Below, piece by piece: positions 41,315-51,059 of a stretch of DNA of 64,000 bases. Within the stretch, counting starts at the first letter, position 1; the number at the start of each line of letters is the position of its first letter. Origin of the DNA: Fodinibius sp034521915 (GTDB taxonomy: Bacteria; Bacteroidota; Rhodothermia; Balneolales; Balneolaceae); the NCBI RefSeq assembly GCF_034521915.1, contig NZ_JAXHLU010000010.1, forward strand, positions 37,731 through 101,730, given 5' to 3'. The notes under the pieces are model-generated. The model saw nothing but the letters and a program-made list of their open reading frames with translations. It did not search any database and was not told where the DNA came from. The translations under genes were made by a program, and so were the position numbers.

Positions 41315-44300
41315 ATGACTGCTTATCGCGGCATTTTTTTATCTCTTATTCTACTGCTAACTCCTTTGTTGGGATGGGGCCAAGAACGTATGAAGCATAG
41401 TCCTGCCGGTGAACCCCTCTTGCAAAAGGGAGATTCTTTGCAACATGCAGCCCGCTATGACTCTTCTACCCATTATTATCATCAGGCAGCTGATTTTTTT
41501 GAGGAGCATTCCGACATAAAGGGACAACGCGACGCGTTTTTCCAGATCAGCCTAAATAAGGCCGACCAAGACGATCTTATGGCCGCTGCAACATTTCTTG
41601 AAGAAGCCTGGGGGTTATCTGCTAAAAACTTTCCCGACGATAATATTTTCAAGCTCCGCTATTATCATCAAAAGGGAGTTTTAGCAGAGGCCAAAGCCGA
41701 GTATCAAACCGCACTTGATTGGTATCAAAAAGGGCTGGCACTCGCAGATTCGGTCGAGGATGGCACATTATTTAGAGTCCGAATGAATACCGGTATTGGA
41801 GAAGTATATTCATCAGAGGGAAACTACAAGCAGGCTATTACCCAATTTTCAGATGCCCAAAATACCTATCACCGCAGTGGACTTGAGGATCAAGCGTTGT
41901 TAAGCCGAATTTATAACGGGCGCGGTACGGCCCATCAAAAAATGGGACAAAATAAACAAGCACTTAAATTTTTTCGACTTGCTCTTGAGATAGATAAGGA
42001 TCGACTTCCGGATCCCCATCCCGAACTGTCCATTCTATATAACAATATGTCACTGGTGTACTATTATCAAAGTGATTACCAGCGGGCACTTGAATACATG
42101 ATGAATGCAACCAATGTGTTGGCCTCTTTTCATGGAAAAAACCACCGTCTGGTTGCGGCCGGATACAACAACATTGGAGTCGTCTATTCCCAAATGGGGG
42201 AGATGGAGCAGGCCGCCAAATACCTTGAGAAATCATTGGAAATAAAAGAAAAAGTACTTGGATCTAACCATCCTGAAGTCGCTGTCGGATACCAGAATCT
42301 GGGTGCCACATACTCAGATATCGAACAGTATGATAAAGCCATAACCTACTATCAAAAGTCAAAAAATATCTACCAAAAGCGTTTCCCCGATGGTCATCCT
42401 GAGCTGGCCAATGTTTATGCCAATCTGGGTCAGGCTTATGAAAAGAAAGAAGCTTATAACAAAGCGCTCGATTTTTACTTTCAAGACCTCGATATCAATC
42501 GTCGGATGCTTTCGCCCAATCATCCCTTTATTGGAGACACCTACTCTAAAATCGGCAAAACGTATGCCGGAATGGGAAATTATCAACAAGCACTTAATTA
42601 TTACCGTCAGGCGATGAAAGTGCTTCTAACTAATTACAGATCAGAAACTCCATTCCAAGAACTCTCACTCGAAAATGTTGTTTATCCCGAACTGCTGCTT
42701 AACACTCTGCGATTTAAAGGGGAAGCGCTCTACGAGGCAGGCAATCAAAATGGAAACCCAAAACAACTCGAACAATCCCTGCAAACCTACCTGCAGGCCG
42801 TGGGTTTTATCGATGAACTTCAACGATCGCTGGACCGCGACAGATCAAAATTTTTACTTCGGGAGCGCACGGTTGATATCTACCGGAAGGGATTCAAGAC
42901 TGCTCATACTCTCCTTCAACAAACTGGGGATACAGACTATAAGCATCACCTATTCCATTTTGCTCAGAAGAGCCGAAACCAGATTCTGCTGGAGCAAATA
43001 CAGAAGCTTGATAATCAAAAATTTGCGCAGATTCCCGACTCACTTATTGAGCGAGAAAACAAATTGCGCGCATCCATTACAGATTTCCAACAACAGCTTT
43101 CGGGGTTTACAGTTCGGGGAATGGCCGGTGATTCCCTGACAAGGATATCTCTGCAGGATTCTCTTTTTCATGCTCAGAAATCATTACAAAATCACATTCA
43201 AAAGCTGGAAAGTAGCTACCCCAAATATTATGGACTGAAATTTAAACCACCTGTTGCCAAAATTTCAGAAATACAGCAAAACCATTTAACTCCCTCTCAA
43301 ACGTTAGTCTCGTATTTCTTTGGGCAGGAATCTCTGTATGCGCTTGTAATCAGCAGGGAATCTTTTGAAATACAGGAGATCAACGCCGACTCACTGCTGG
43401 ATAAAACCATTTCCAATTTTCGAAATACAATCCTCGAAACCACTTCGGTGGATACCTTTGCAAATCAAAGTCATAGGCTATATCAACAACTTATTGATCC
43501 TATAACAGATTATATTACAGGCCAAAACCTACTCATCATCCCCTCGGGTCCGTTACACTATTTGCCTTTTGAAACGTTACTTACCCAGCCGATATCAGAT
43601 ACTAAAAAGAAACGATTCCATAAGCTGCCATACCTGATCAATAAGTATAATATAAGTTATGCGCCTTCGGTGGGGTACCTGGAACTTCGTGCCCATCAGA
43701 AAATATCTCCCAAAAAGAAAACACTTGCAGCTTTCGCACCTGACTTTAAAAATATTACAGCTTCCCAACGCCGGGAAGTTTACCCCGGGAGTAGTCGTCC
43801 TATTTCTCCGCTTCTTTTTAACAAAATAGAATCACAATATTTGGAAAAGCTGTTTAACAGACCCGATGGATTCTTTTCTTTTCTCAAATCAAAAAAAGAT
43901 GAGGCTGACTTATTTGTCGACGAAGAAGCCACCGAATCAACATTCAAACAGGCGTCTCTTAATCAGTATCGGTATATTCACTTAGCTACCCATGCCTTTC
44001 TGCAGGAGGAACAGCCCGAACAGTCCGGAATACTCTTTTCACCGGCCGACGAGCAGGAAGATGGTATGCTCTATGTCTCAGAGATTTATAACCTACAGCT
44101 ACAGTCTGACCTTGTTACGCTTAGCGCCTGTAACACCGGCATGGGTAAACTTAAAAAAGGAGAGGGTGTCATAGGTTTAAGTCGCGCCTTCCTATATGCA
44201 GGAGCCCGAAACTTGCTGGTATCTCTTTGGAGGGTAAGCGACAGATCTACAGCACAATTAATGCGTAACTTTTACGCCCGGCATCATGATGGTGTTGCCA

Positions 44301-44398
44301 TGCCCAAAGCATTACAAAAAGCCAAGCAAATGATGATCAATCAAGCTGAATATGCCCATCCTAAATACTGGGCACCGTTTGTTTTTATCGGTCAATAA
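41315..44398 (+). CDS. exported TPR-CHAT protease-like protein 1
   Basis: 1027 residues. Signal peptide (core IFLSLILLLTPLLGWGQ, cleavage near residue 22). Residues 30-450: about nine TPR repeats of tetratricopeptide-42 type (YNNIGVVYSQMGEMEQAAKYLEKSLEIKE and similar). Residues 480-680: helical linker. Residues 690-1027: CHAT (caspase-like) domain with catalytic His893 in IHLATHAF and Cys939 in LSACNTG, then GEGVIGLSRAFLYAGARNLLVSLW. Both catalytic residues are intact. Caspase-fold cysteine protease expected to act outside the cytoplasm. Its paralogue is the next large gene; a 32-codon gene lies between them on the opposite strand. Confidence 0.93.
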   Translation: MTAYRGIFLSLILLLTPLLGWGQERMKHSPAGEPLLQKGDSLQHAARYDSSTHYYHQAADFFEEHSDIKGQRDAFFQISLNKADQDDLMAAATFLEEAWGLSAKNFPDDNIFKLRYYHQKGVLAEAKAEYQTALDWYQKGLALADSVEDGTLFRVRMNTGIGEVYSSEGNYKQAITQFSDAQNTYHRSGLEDQALLSRIYNGRGTAHQKMGQNKQALKFFRLALEIDKDRLPDPHPELSILYNNMSLVYYYQSDYQRALEYMMNATNVLASFHGKNHRLVAAGYNNIGVVYSQMGEMEQAAKYLEKSLEIKEKVLGSNHPEVAVGYQNLGATYSDIEQYDKAITYYQKSKNIYQKRFPDGHPELANVYANLGQAYEKKEAYNKALDFYFQDLDINRRMLSPNHPFIGDTYSKIGKTYAGMGNYQQALNYYRQAMKVLLTNYRSETPFQELSLENVVYPELLLNTLRFKGEALYEAGNQNGNPKQLEQSLQTYLQAVGFIDELQRSLDRDRSKFLLRERTVDIYRKGFKTAHTLLQQTGDTDYKHHLFHFAQKSRNQILLEQIQKLDNQKFAQIPDSLIERENKLRASITDFQQQLSGFTVRGMAGDSLTRISLQDSLFHAQKSLQNHIQKLESSYPKYYGLKFKPPVAKISEIQQNHLTPSQTLVSYFFGQESLYALVISRESFEIQEINADSLLDKTISNFRNTILETTSVDTFANQSHRLYQQLIDPITDYITGQNLLIIPSGPLHYLPFETLLTQPISDTKKKRFHKLPYLINKYNISYAPSVGYLELRAHQKISPKKKTLAAFAPDFKNITASQRREVYPGSSRPISPLLFNKIESQYLEKLFNRPDGFFSFLKSKKDEADLFVDEEATESTFKQASLNQYRYIHLATHAFLQEEQPEQSGILFSPADEQEDGMLYVSEIYNLQLQSDLVTLSACNTGMGKLKKGEGVIGLSRAFLYAGARNLLVSLWRVSDRSTAQLMRNFYARHHDGVAMPKALQKAKQMMINQAEYAHPKYWAPFVFIGQ

Positions 44399-44449
44399 AA
44401 AAGCCACGCCTCCGAAAAGACATGGCTAAAAAATAATTCCCTGGTTTAC

Positions 44450-44548
44450 TTATATGACATTACTTGTATCTTCATCGTCATCATCTGTTGTATCATCTGC
44501 CGGATCGGGAATGGCCAATGAAAATTGGTAAAGTTCTGGATCAAACAT
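44450..44548 (-). CDS. 32-aa acidic peptide between the two CHAT genes
   Basis: Short frame from ATG 44548-44546 to TAA 44452-44450. A good Shine-Dalgarno (CAGGAG at 44560-44555 on the minus strand) lies 6 nt before the ATG, rare in this region. The peptide begins MFDPELYQFSLAIPDP, then runs into a strongly acidic tail (DDTTDDDDEDTSNVI). No signal peptide. It lies in the 330-bp gap between the two CHAT genes on the opposite strand. Function unknown; a regulator or substrate of the CHAT pair is speculative. Confidence 0.6.
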   Translation of the reverse strand: MFDPELYQFSLAIPDPADDTTDDDDEDTSNVI

Positions 44549-44728
44549 AATAATCTCCTGATTATATTTTGGTTAATTGTGAATACCCCTCCTTATCGAA
44601 GAAGCACTTAAATATTTTATAATTCCCACTCAACCCCAAACTTTTTATCTTTTCATAGATTCTGTGTATATATTCATGGACTTAACTTTAGAAGTAAAAC
44701 CATTGTGTTTTACACTGATTATTAGGGT

Positions 44729-47641
44729 ATGAAACGGCTTCTCATTTGCCTTACATTTTTTATTTGCCTCCCTCTATCAGGTATGGGGCAAAGCATACAG
44801 CTTGCTGACTCTCTCTTCAAACAGGGTAAGGAATATGACAACAAAGGAAAAATGGCGGAGTCAGAATTCTATTATCGTGAAGCCTATAACTTATACCGGC
44901 AATTCCAGGATACGGCTTCTTGGCTGAAAGCCGGAAAAGAATATGCCAGCGCTATGGTCTATCGGTCTAAAAACGAGCAGGCTATGGAACTGTATAAGAA
45001 ACTCTTAGAAGTTGACCATCCCGCCAATGACACATACAATCGAGGCGACCTTTACACTAGTATGGGGTGGTCGTCTAACAGAATGGGAAAGACAAATCAG
45101 GCCCAAAAATATTATGCCAAAGCTCTGCCACTAGCTCAAGAATCGGACGACAGCCTTTTAATCGGGACGGTCTATAATAATTTGGCAAGTGTCCACTCTC
45201 GCAGGGGTAACCATTCCAATGCCCTCAAAAACTATCAACAAGCCCTTAACTATTATACAAACAAACGATTCAGAGCCATTGCCTTATCCAATATCGGGGG
45301 CGTTTATGCTGAGCTCTCTCTCTATGACAAGGCCTTGGAATATTACCATAGAAGCCTGAATATACGCCAGGAAATTGATAGCGTGCATCTGCTTGCTAAT
45401 ATCTATAACCGTATTGGAGCGGCACAAAGAAACCTTGCCAATTACGACCAGGCATTGGTTTCTTACAAACAAGCGTTAGATAATAGCCGTCAGGCTTCCA
45501 CCCCTCAACTTACTGCAACCATCCTTAATAACCTCGGAGTGCTTTATAAAAAGCTGAGTGAATACGATAAAGCCATCGATTATTACGAGCAGAGCCTGAC
45601 GATGAAGAAGGAGATTTCCGGACCACTGGATATTGCTACAACGACCAATAACATAGGTCAACTTTATTGGGAAAAGGGTAACAAGAAAGTAGCTGCAGAT
45701 TACTATCGCAAGGCGCTCAAGCTTCGGGAACAGGTTGGCAATCCTTATGATATAGCTACTTCTTTATCCACTATGCTCCGCTTAACTGTTGATCAAGAAG
45801 ATTATAAGCAGGCTACTACCTTTGCCAGCCGACTGAAAGCCATGGGCGATTCCACCGACAGCTATGACATGCTGGAAAAGGCTACAACCTATTTAGGCAG
45901 AATTGATCGTGCCAAAGGTCGGGATCAAGAAGCACTGAACCATTTTAAAAAAGCATACAGCTACAGTCAATATTTACCAGGCAGAAGGCAGCTTACCCCG
46001 CTCAAAGACCTCAGCCAACAATATCACCAAGTAGGTTCAGACAGCTCTATTATCTACGGACAAAAAGCTATTAATATCATTGAAGAAAACCGGGCAAATG
46101 CCGGAGCCCTTTCTGATTTTAAATCGGGCTATTTTGTCAAGCATTCCGATTTTTATACCGAGGTGGCCTCGTGGGTATTAATCTATACTTCGGATGTTGC
46201 CCGGGCTTATAAACTGGTTGAACAGGCCAAGGCAAGAGCACTCATCGATGAGTTGGCAAAGGCCTACCAAAATATTGATGAGCAGCTACCCGAAAAAGTT
46301 CGCCTCGAACGCAATCAGAAAAGAAAACAGATTGAACAGCTTTACAGTCAGCTCGAAAGCGCCATTAATACTCAAAAACGAGAAGAGCTCCGAAAAAAAA
46401 TTCGGGACGCCCAACTTGCATATGCCTCCTACGAAAATGAGTTGCGGAATAAACATCCCCAGCTAAAATCTCTGCAATCTCCAAAACCGATAAGTCTTAG
46501 ACAAGCCCAAAACAGCGTTGACGAGCAAACCGTTATCTTGGAATATGCTCTGGCCGGCAACAAGCTATTGGCTTTTTTAATTAGTCAAAGTAAAGTGCGA
46601 ATTGAAACGCTGTCACGACCCGGCAATAGTGAGGAACTTGCTACACAGCTCACTACTATGGTAACTGATTTTAAGGATGCTATTCTTTCAAACGCTCCGC
46701 GTACGCGGTTGCGATCCGAATCTGCGGCACTTTATGAATTCCTTTTAAAGCCCTTTGAGAATGATCTTGACAACTATTCAAACCTGACCATTGTTCCAGA
46801 TGGTGCGCTTGCCTACCTGCCGTTTGAGGCTATTTCGCAGGGCGACCAGTATCTAATAGAAAATTATAACATCAAATATATACCTTCTCTTACCAGCCTT
46901 ACACTTTTAAAAGATCCGGAATCACTAAACCGGAAAGATTTACTTGCCGTTGCAGGCTCCAATTTTATAGGTAATAATGAACGTACTTTGCAACGAAGTA
47001 ATCTGAGCAACCTGCCGTCTACACTTATCGAAGTTGATTCCATTGCCACACATTTCCAGAACGCATCTATTCTAAAAAATGAACAGGTATCAGAAGAGGA
47101 ACTGAAAAATTTATTGCGACAAAATAACTACCAATACGTCCACCTGGCTACACATGGCATTATTGATGAAAATCAGCCCAATCGCAGCGGTTTGGCACTT
47201 TCAACCAAAAGCAAAATTTCGGCCTCATCCACCGAGGATGGCATGCTGCGGAGCTCCGAAATTTTCGGGATGAATATTAACTCGGATATGGTCGTACTCA
47301 GTGCCTGTAACACGGGACTTGGCAAAATGGTTGACGGAGAGGGCATGCTGGGCATGCAACGATCTTTTTTCTATGCCGGCACCTCAACGGTTGTGGTAAG
47401 CCTGTGGAATGTGTACGACCGATCAACAGCATCATTTATGAACGAATTTTACAAATCACTTCTTCAACAAGACACAAGCAGAGGGTGGATTGATAGTGCC
47501 CTTCGCTGGATTGGGTGGGACCAATCTATCCCTTTTGGAGGCAAGGCTAAAGCCATGCGCGAAGCCAAACTCAAAATGATTAAACATCCCCTGTTTAATC
47601 ATCCGGTTTACTGGGCGCCTTTTATTGTAGTAGGCCGGTAA
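44729..47641 (+). CDS. exported TPR-CHAT protease-like protein 2
   Basis: 970 residues, paralogue of the 41315 gene. Signal peptide (core LLICLTFFICLPLSGMGQ). TPR units to about residue 450, then a long coiled region (RKQIEQLYSQLESAINTQKREELRKK) and the CHAT domain from about 620. Catalytic His809 in VHLATHG and Cys860 in VLSACNTG, then GEGMLGMQRSFFYAGTSTVVVSLW. Both catalytic residues intact. Differs from copy 1 mainly in the linker. Same strand, 330 bp after copy 1. Confidence 0.93.
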   Translation: MKRLLICLTFFICLPLSGMGQSIQLADSLFKQGKEYDNKGKMAESEFYYREAYNLYRQFQDTASWLKAGKEYASAMVYRSKNEQAMELYKKLLEVDHPANDTYNRGDLYTSMGWSSNRMGKTNQAQKYYAKALPLAQESDDSLLIGTVYNNLASVHSRRGNHSNALKNYQQALNYYTNKRFRAIALSNIGGVYAELSLYDKALEYYHRSLNIRQEIDSVHLLANIYNRIGAAQRNLANYDQALVSYKQALDNSRQASTPQLTATILNNLGVLYKKLSEYDKAIDYYEQSLTMKKEISGPLDIATTTNNIGQLYWEKGNKKVAADYYRKALKLREQVGNPYDIATSLSTMLRLTVDQEDYKQATTFASRLKAMGDSTDSYDMLEKATTYLGRIDRAKGRDQEALNHFKKAYSYSQYLPGRRQLTPLKDLSQQYHQVGSDSSIIYGQKAINIIEENRANAGALSDFKSGYFVKHSDFYTEVASWVLIYTSDVARAYKLVEQAKARALIDELAKAYQNIDEQLPEKVRLERNQKRKQIEQLYSQLESAINTQKREELRKKIRDAQLAYASYENELRNKHPQLKSLQSPKPISLRQAQNSVDEQTVILEYALAGNKLLAFLISQSKVRIETLSRPGNSEELATQLTTMVTDFKDAILSNAPRTRLRSESAALYEFLLKPFENDLDNYSNLTIVPDGALAYLPFEAISQGDQYLIENYNIKYIPSLTSLTLLKDPESLNRKDLLAVAGSNFIGNNERTLQRSNLSNLPSTLIEVDSIATHFQNASILKNEQVSEEELKNLLRQNNYQYVHLATHGIIDENQPNRSGLALSTKSKISASSTEDGMLRSSEIFGMNINSDMVVLSACNTGLGKMVDGEGMLGMQRSFFYAGTSTVVVSLWNVYDRSTASFMNEFYKSLLQQDTSRGWIDSALRWIGWDQSIPFGGKAKAMREAKLKMIKHPLFNHPVYWAPFIVVGR

Positions 47642-47774
47642 AGATGTTAAGGTTAGATAATAATTTGGATAAGGAAAATTATAACCCCGATTAACAGATT
47701 ACCAGGACAAGCTGTCTAATCCAAAATATTTTTTCCGACACCCTAAAATCCTTTCGCATCTTGACTCAAACTCC

Positions 47775-49487
47775 CTAATTATCACTCTTCGTAATCTCAA
47801 TAAACTGCTGATTGTCAACAGCAGGGGCATGGTCGGCATTGGCAATCATAACGGTCGTGGCATACATCGTACGCAGAATGCTTGTCATTTTTTCAAAACG
47901 GATTTTATGTACTTCATCTGATGGACGGTGATAATCTTCATGGATACCCGAAAAGAAAAAGGCAAAGGGTACTTTTTTACGGCCAAAATGCCAGTGATCA
48001 CTTCGCCGATAAAACTGTTGGGGATCGTTCAAATCGTTGTACCTTTTATTCAGCTTTATTTGTCCCGATTCCTGATTGGCAACTTTAATAAGGCTATCCA
48101 GATCCGAAGAAATCAGTTCCGCGCCAATGATATAGGCATACTTTTCAATGCCTTTGCTTTTGTGGGTCGAATCTACACGGCCAATCATGTCGGTATTCAA
48201 ATTTGCCACCGTTTTTTCCATTGAAAACACAGGGTGGTCGGAATAATACCGTGAACCAAGCAGTCCTTTTTCCTCGGCAGAGACATTCAAAAATAAAATA
48301 GAGCGCTTGGTTTTTATCCCGTTCCTTTCAGCTTCAGCAAATGCTTTGGCAATATTCAAAAGCCCTATTGTTCCGCTTCCGTCATCGTCTGCGCCGTTGT
48401 AAATACGATCACCGGTAGAATCCGGCTCTCCGATACCTACATGATCGTAGTGGGAAGTCAGTACCACCACTTCATCTTTTAATTCCGGATCGGCTCCTTC
48501 ATAAAAGGCCAAAACATTTTGGGAACTAATGGTTTCTGTGGAGGAATAAGGAATTTGTGTCAATTCATAGCTCAGCTCTTTGGGCTGAAACTCGGTAATA
48601 TTTTCGACCAGCTTCTGACGATACCCTGTTATTTCTTCTACAGAATTCAATCCCAATAACTTTGCAGCTAATGCTGGGTTTATCACATTATATCCACCGC
48701 TAAATCCGCTTGAAGAACTCCCACTTTTGTCCCGATAAGCCAACCTCATACGTCCGACTTCTCCAAAGCTGCCCTGCATTTTTTGTGCTATTACATCAAA
48801 TTCTCGAGGTTCCTTAGCCGGTATAATCAAAATTCCCTCCGCTCCCTGACGCATTATCATCTGAAATCGTGCCCGAGCATCTATCTTGGGATTAATAAGC
48901 GTATCCCCATCTACAACGTTTGGGGTATTTTGAAATACCATGACCCACTTATCTTTTAGATCAACACCATCCAAATGGGCAACATCGTGTTCCTTATCAT
49001 TGACACCAAAGCCCGCAAATACAACTTGTCCTTTTAGAGTATCAGTACCACCAAAAAGTTGTGCGAAATTTGCCGTTTGGTCGCTGCTGGCTACCGATCG
49101 ATCAACCTGTACTTTTGTAGAATCATTCTTCTTATACAATTTAAAAACAATGCTGTCACTTTTTGATGCATTGAGGTTAAAGCTCTGAAAATAACTGCCG
49201 TTATCACCAACCGGGGCTAATCCCAGCTGCTCATACTCTTCGGCAAGAAAATTTGCGGCCTTCTTTTCGGCAGGCGTACCCGTTTCGCGTCCTCTCATAG
49301 AATCATGTGCAAAAGCCATCAGATGGGACTTTAAATAATCCGTCGATATTTCTTTTTGGAAACCCAATAATTGCTCAGTGTCGGTAATAGGTTCCGAAGA
49401 TTGATTCTGGCTCGACGGCTCAGATCCCGCACAGCTTGCGGTAAATATTAATAGTCCAATAAGAACAGATTGCAAGTGCAATTTCAT
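47775..49487 (-). CDS. M28-family zinc peptidase, lipoprotein
   Basis: 570 residues. Lipobox TASC near residue 19. PA-type insert in the first half. Zinc site of M28: LTSHYDHVGIGEPDS with the first His, NGADDDGSGTIGLL with the bridging Asp, the catalytic Glu pair in NVSAEEKGLLGSRYY, NLNTDMIGRVD, and the closing His in IHEDYHRPSDE. Membrane-anchored aminopeptidase probably acting on peptides in the periplasm or at the cell surface. Upstream ScpA gene is on the same strand, 20 bp away. Confidence 0.92.
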   Translation of the reverse strand: MKLHLQSVLIGLLIFTASCAGSEPSSQNQSSEPITDTEQLLGFQKEISTDYLKSHLMAFAHDSMRGRETGTPAEKKAANFLAEEYEQLGLAPVGDNGSYFQSFNLNASKSDSIVFKLYKKNDSTKVQVDRSVASSDQTANFAQLFGGTDTLKGQVVFAGFGVNDKEHDVAHLDGVDLKDKWVMVFQNTPNVVDGDTLINPKIDARARFQMIMRQGAEGILIIPAKEPREFDVIAQKMQGSFGEVGRMRLAYRDKSGSSSSGFSGGYNVINPALAAKLLGLNSVEEITGYRQKLVENITEFQPKELSYELTQIPYSSTETISSQNVLAFYEGADPELKDEVVVLTSHYDHVGIGEPDSTGDRIYNGADDDGSGTIGLLNIAKAFAEAERNGIKTKRSILFLNVSAEEKGLLGSRYYSDHPVFSMEKTVANLNTDMIGRVDSTHKSKGIEKYAYIIGAELISSDLDSLIKVANQESGQIKLNKRYNDLNDPQQFYRRSDHWHFGRKKVPFAFFFSGIHEDYHRPSDEVHKIRFEKMTSILRTMYATTVMIANADHAPAVDNQQFIEITKSDN

Positions 49488-49507
49488 AAGTAACGCTATT
49501 TTCTTTA

Positions 49508-50266
49508 TTAATTCTGATTAGTTTCAGGTGTGCCAATAATTTCATCAACCGGCTTTAAATCCAGATAAAACTCCGTTGGATCATCATCTTCTATATACAA
49601 GTTGATCTGACGCTCTTTGAGCATCTCCAAAATCGCCAAAAAAGTGACGACGATCTTTGTCAGGTTTTGAAGTTCATCACACATCGCCCTAAAAGAAGTG
49701 CGTCCATTTTGCTGCAGGCGATCCAACACATACTCACTCTGCTCTTCAATGGTAAATTCTATCTTTTCGACATGGTGCACGCTTTCCTGTTTTTTGATAT
49801 CGGCCAATACCTTCTTAAAAGCCGCCATCAAATCAAACATGGTTACATCCTTCAGGGCTTCGCCGCTGGCCTGCTTATCCACTTGGTCGACCTCAGTATA
49901 TCCGCGAAAATATGATTTCTGTGCTTCTTCAGCCACATCTTCCATCTTCCCGGCCATCTCCTTGTAACGCTTATATTCGAGCAGGCGCTGTACCAGTTCG
50001 TACCGGGGATCGTGCTCATCGAGCTCTTCATCGGATTCTTCCTGGGGAAGCATCATCTTGGCCTTAATCGACATTAGCATGCTGGCCATCAAAATAAACT
50101 CGCTGGCGACATCTAAATCCAGCTCTTCCATTAAATTAATATACTCCAGGAACTGATTGGTTATATAAGAGATGGGAATATCGTAGATATCAAGCTCATC
50201 GCGTTTTATAAAAAAGAGAAGAAGATCGAGTGGACCTTCAAAATTTTTAAGTTGAACTCGATACAT
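49508..50266 (-). CDS. scpA: segregation and condensation protein A
   Basis: 252 residues. YRVQLKNFEGPLDLLLFFIKRDELDIYDIPISYIT is the ScpA N-terminal kleisin segment that binds SMC; EFILMASMLMSIKAKMMLP follows, and the C-terminal winged helix ends with TKIVVTFLAILEMLKERQINLYIEDD. Subunit of SMC-ScpAB, which compacts and resolves chromosomes. ScpB is not adjacent here. Upstream of the M28 peptidase with a 20-bp gap. Confidence 0.92.
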   Translation of the reverse strand: MYRVQLKNFEGPLDLLLFFIKRDELDIYDIPISYITNQFLEYINLMEELDLDVASEFILMASMLMSIKAKMMLPQEESDEELDEHDPRYELVQRLLEYKRYKEMAGKMEDVAEEAQKSYFRGYTEVDQVDKQASGEALKDVTMFDLMAAFKKVLADIKKQESVHHVEKIEFTIEEQSEYVLDRLQQNGRTSFRAMCDELQNLTKIVVTFLAILEMLKERQINLYIEDDDPTEFYLDLKPVDEIIGTPETNQN

Positions 50267-50418
50267 TAACCACCGTTCGGATTTGGGCTTTCCAAGTAAT
50301 TTTAATGGGATAAAAAGAAATTATTCATAGCTTTTCTACTCAAAGTTAATGTAACTGTTGTTTATTGCCTAACTTTTTATAGTTTTTATAACAACATTGG
50401 CTTTTTGAATAATAGACT

Positions 50419-50760
50419 ATGGACTACGCGAATTTAGTTTCAGCCGTACAAGAGAACAACACGCAAGAGGCAAACAAAATCATAGAGGCGCTCCGCCCAA
50501 GGTTAATAGCATTTCTTCGCATTCACATGAACGCAAATCGGTCTGATGCCGAGGATTGTGCACAGGATTCTCTTCTTACTTCGCTTGAGGTAATCAAGGA
50601 AGATCGAGTAAATAACCCTGATCAGGTGGTTTCATATATTCTGTCGATATGCAGAAATAACTACCTGAAAATGCAGAAGAAAAAACGCCCTGAGGCAACG
50701 GATGAAATCCCCGATGAATCACCAACAGGCCCCTACACAGTTGCAATCACTGCTGGATGA
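50419..50760 (+). CDS. ECF-type RNA polymerase sigma factor, N-terminal fragment (frameshifted)
   Basis: 113 codons as read. Region 2 of sigma-70 family factors: IAFLRIHMNANRSDAEDCAQDSLLTSLEVIKE, VVSYILSICRNNYLKMQKKKRP (region 2.4-type helix). After ESPTGP the frame changes: the next frame (50702-50965) carries region 4. Removing one C in GGCCCC at 50730-50733 gives one protein of about 180 residues. Expected partner is the membrane TPR protein 90 bp downstream, a plausible anti-sigma. Its targets are unknown; the nearby CHAT genes are candidates. Confidence 0.8.
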   Translation: MDYANLVSAVQENNTQEANKIIEALRPRLIAFLRIHMNANRSDAEDCAQDSLLTSLEVIKEDRVNNPDQVVSYILSICRNNYLKMQKKKRPEATDEIPDESPTGPYTVAITAG

Positions 50761-50965
50761 AGAACAGGAACGCCTGCTTGAGTATTGCTTAAGTCAGCTT
50801 AAAGAGAAATACCAGGAATTTATGCAGTATTGGTTTGATCATCCCGACTCACATGCTAAAAAAGTAGCAAAACACTTTGATATTAGCGTTAACAACGTTT
50901 GGACGCGGAAACATCGGCTTATTCAAAAGCTTAACGACTGCTACCAAGAAAAAAGTAAATTATAA
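50702..50965 (+). CDS. ECF-type sigma factor, C-terminal fragment (frameshifted)
   Basis: Region 4 in the +1 frame: EEQERLLEYCLSQLKEKYQEFMQYWF, then AKKVAKHFDISVNNVWTRKHRLIQKL, the helix-turn-helix that reads the -35 element. The ATG at 50702 is out of the natural frame start (MKSPMNHQQ is noise), and in-frame reading should come from the preceding fragment. See 50419-50760. Confidence 0.75.
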   Translation: MKSPMNHQQAPTQLQSLLDEEQERLLEYCLSQLKEKYQEFMQYWFDHPDSHAKKVAKHFDISVNNVWTRKHRLIQKLNDCYQEKSKL

Positions 50966-51059
50966 TGTAAGGATTGGGTTTCTCAAGGGTCTTACATACA
51001 GACCTTGAGATATTAAGATGGTTTAACACTATTTAAAGCACATAATTTAAAATTTGAGA

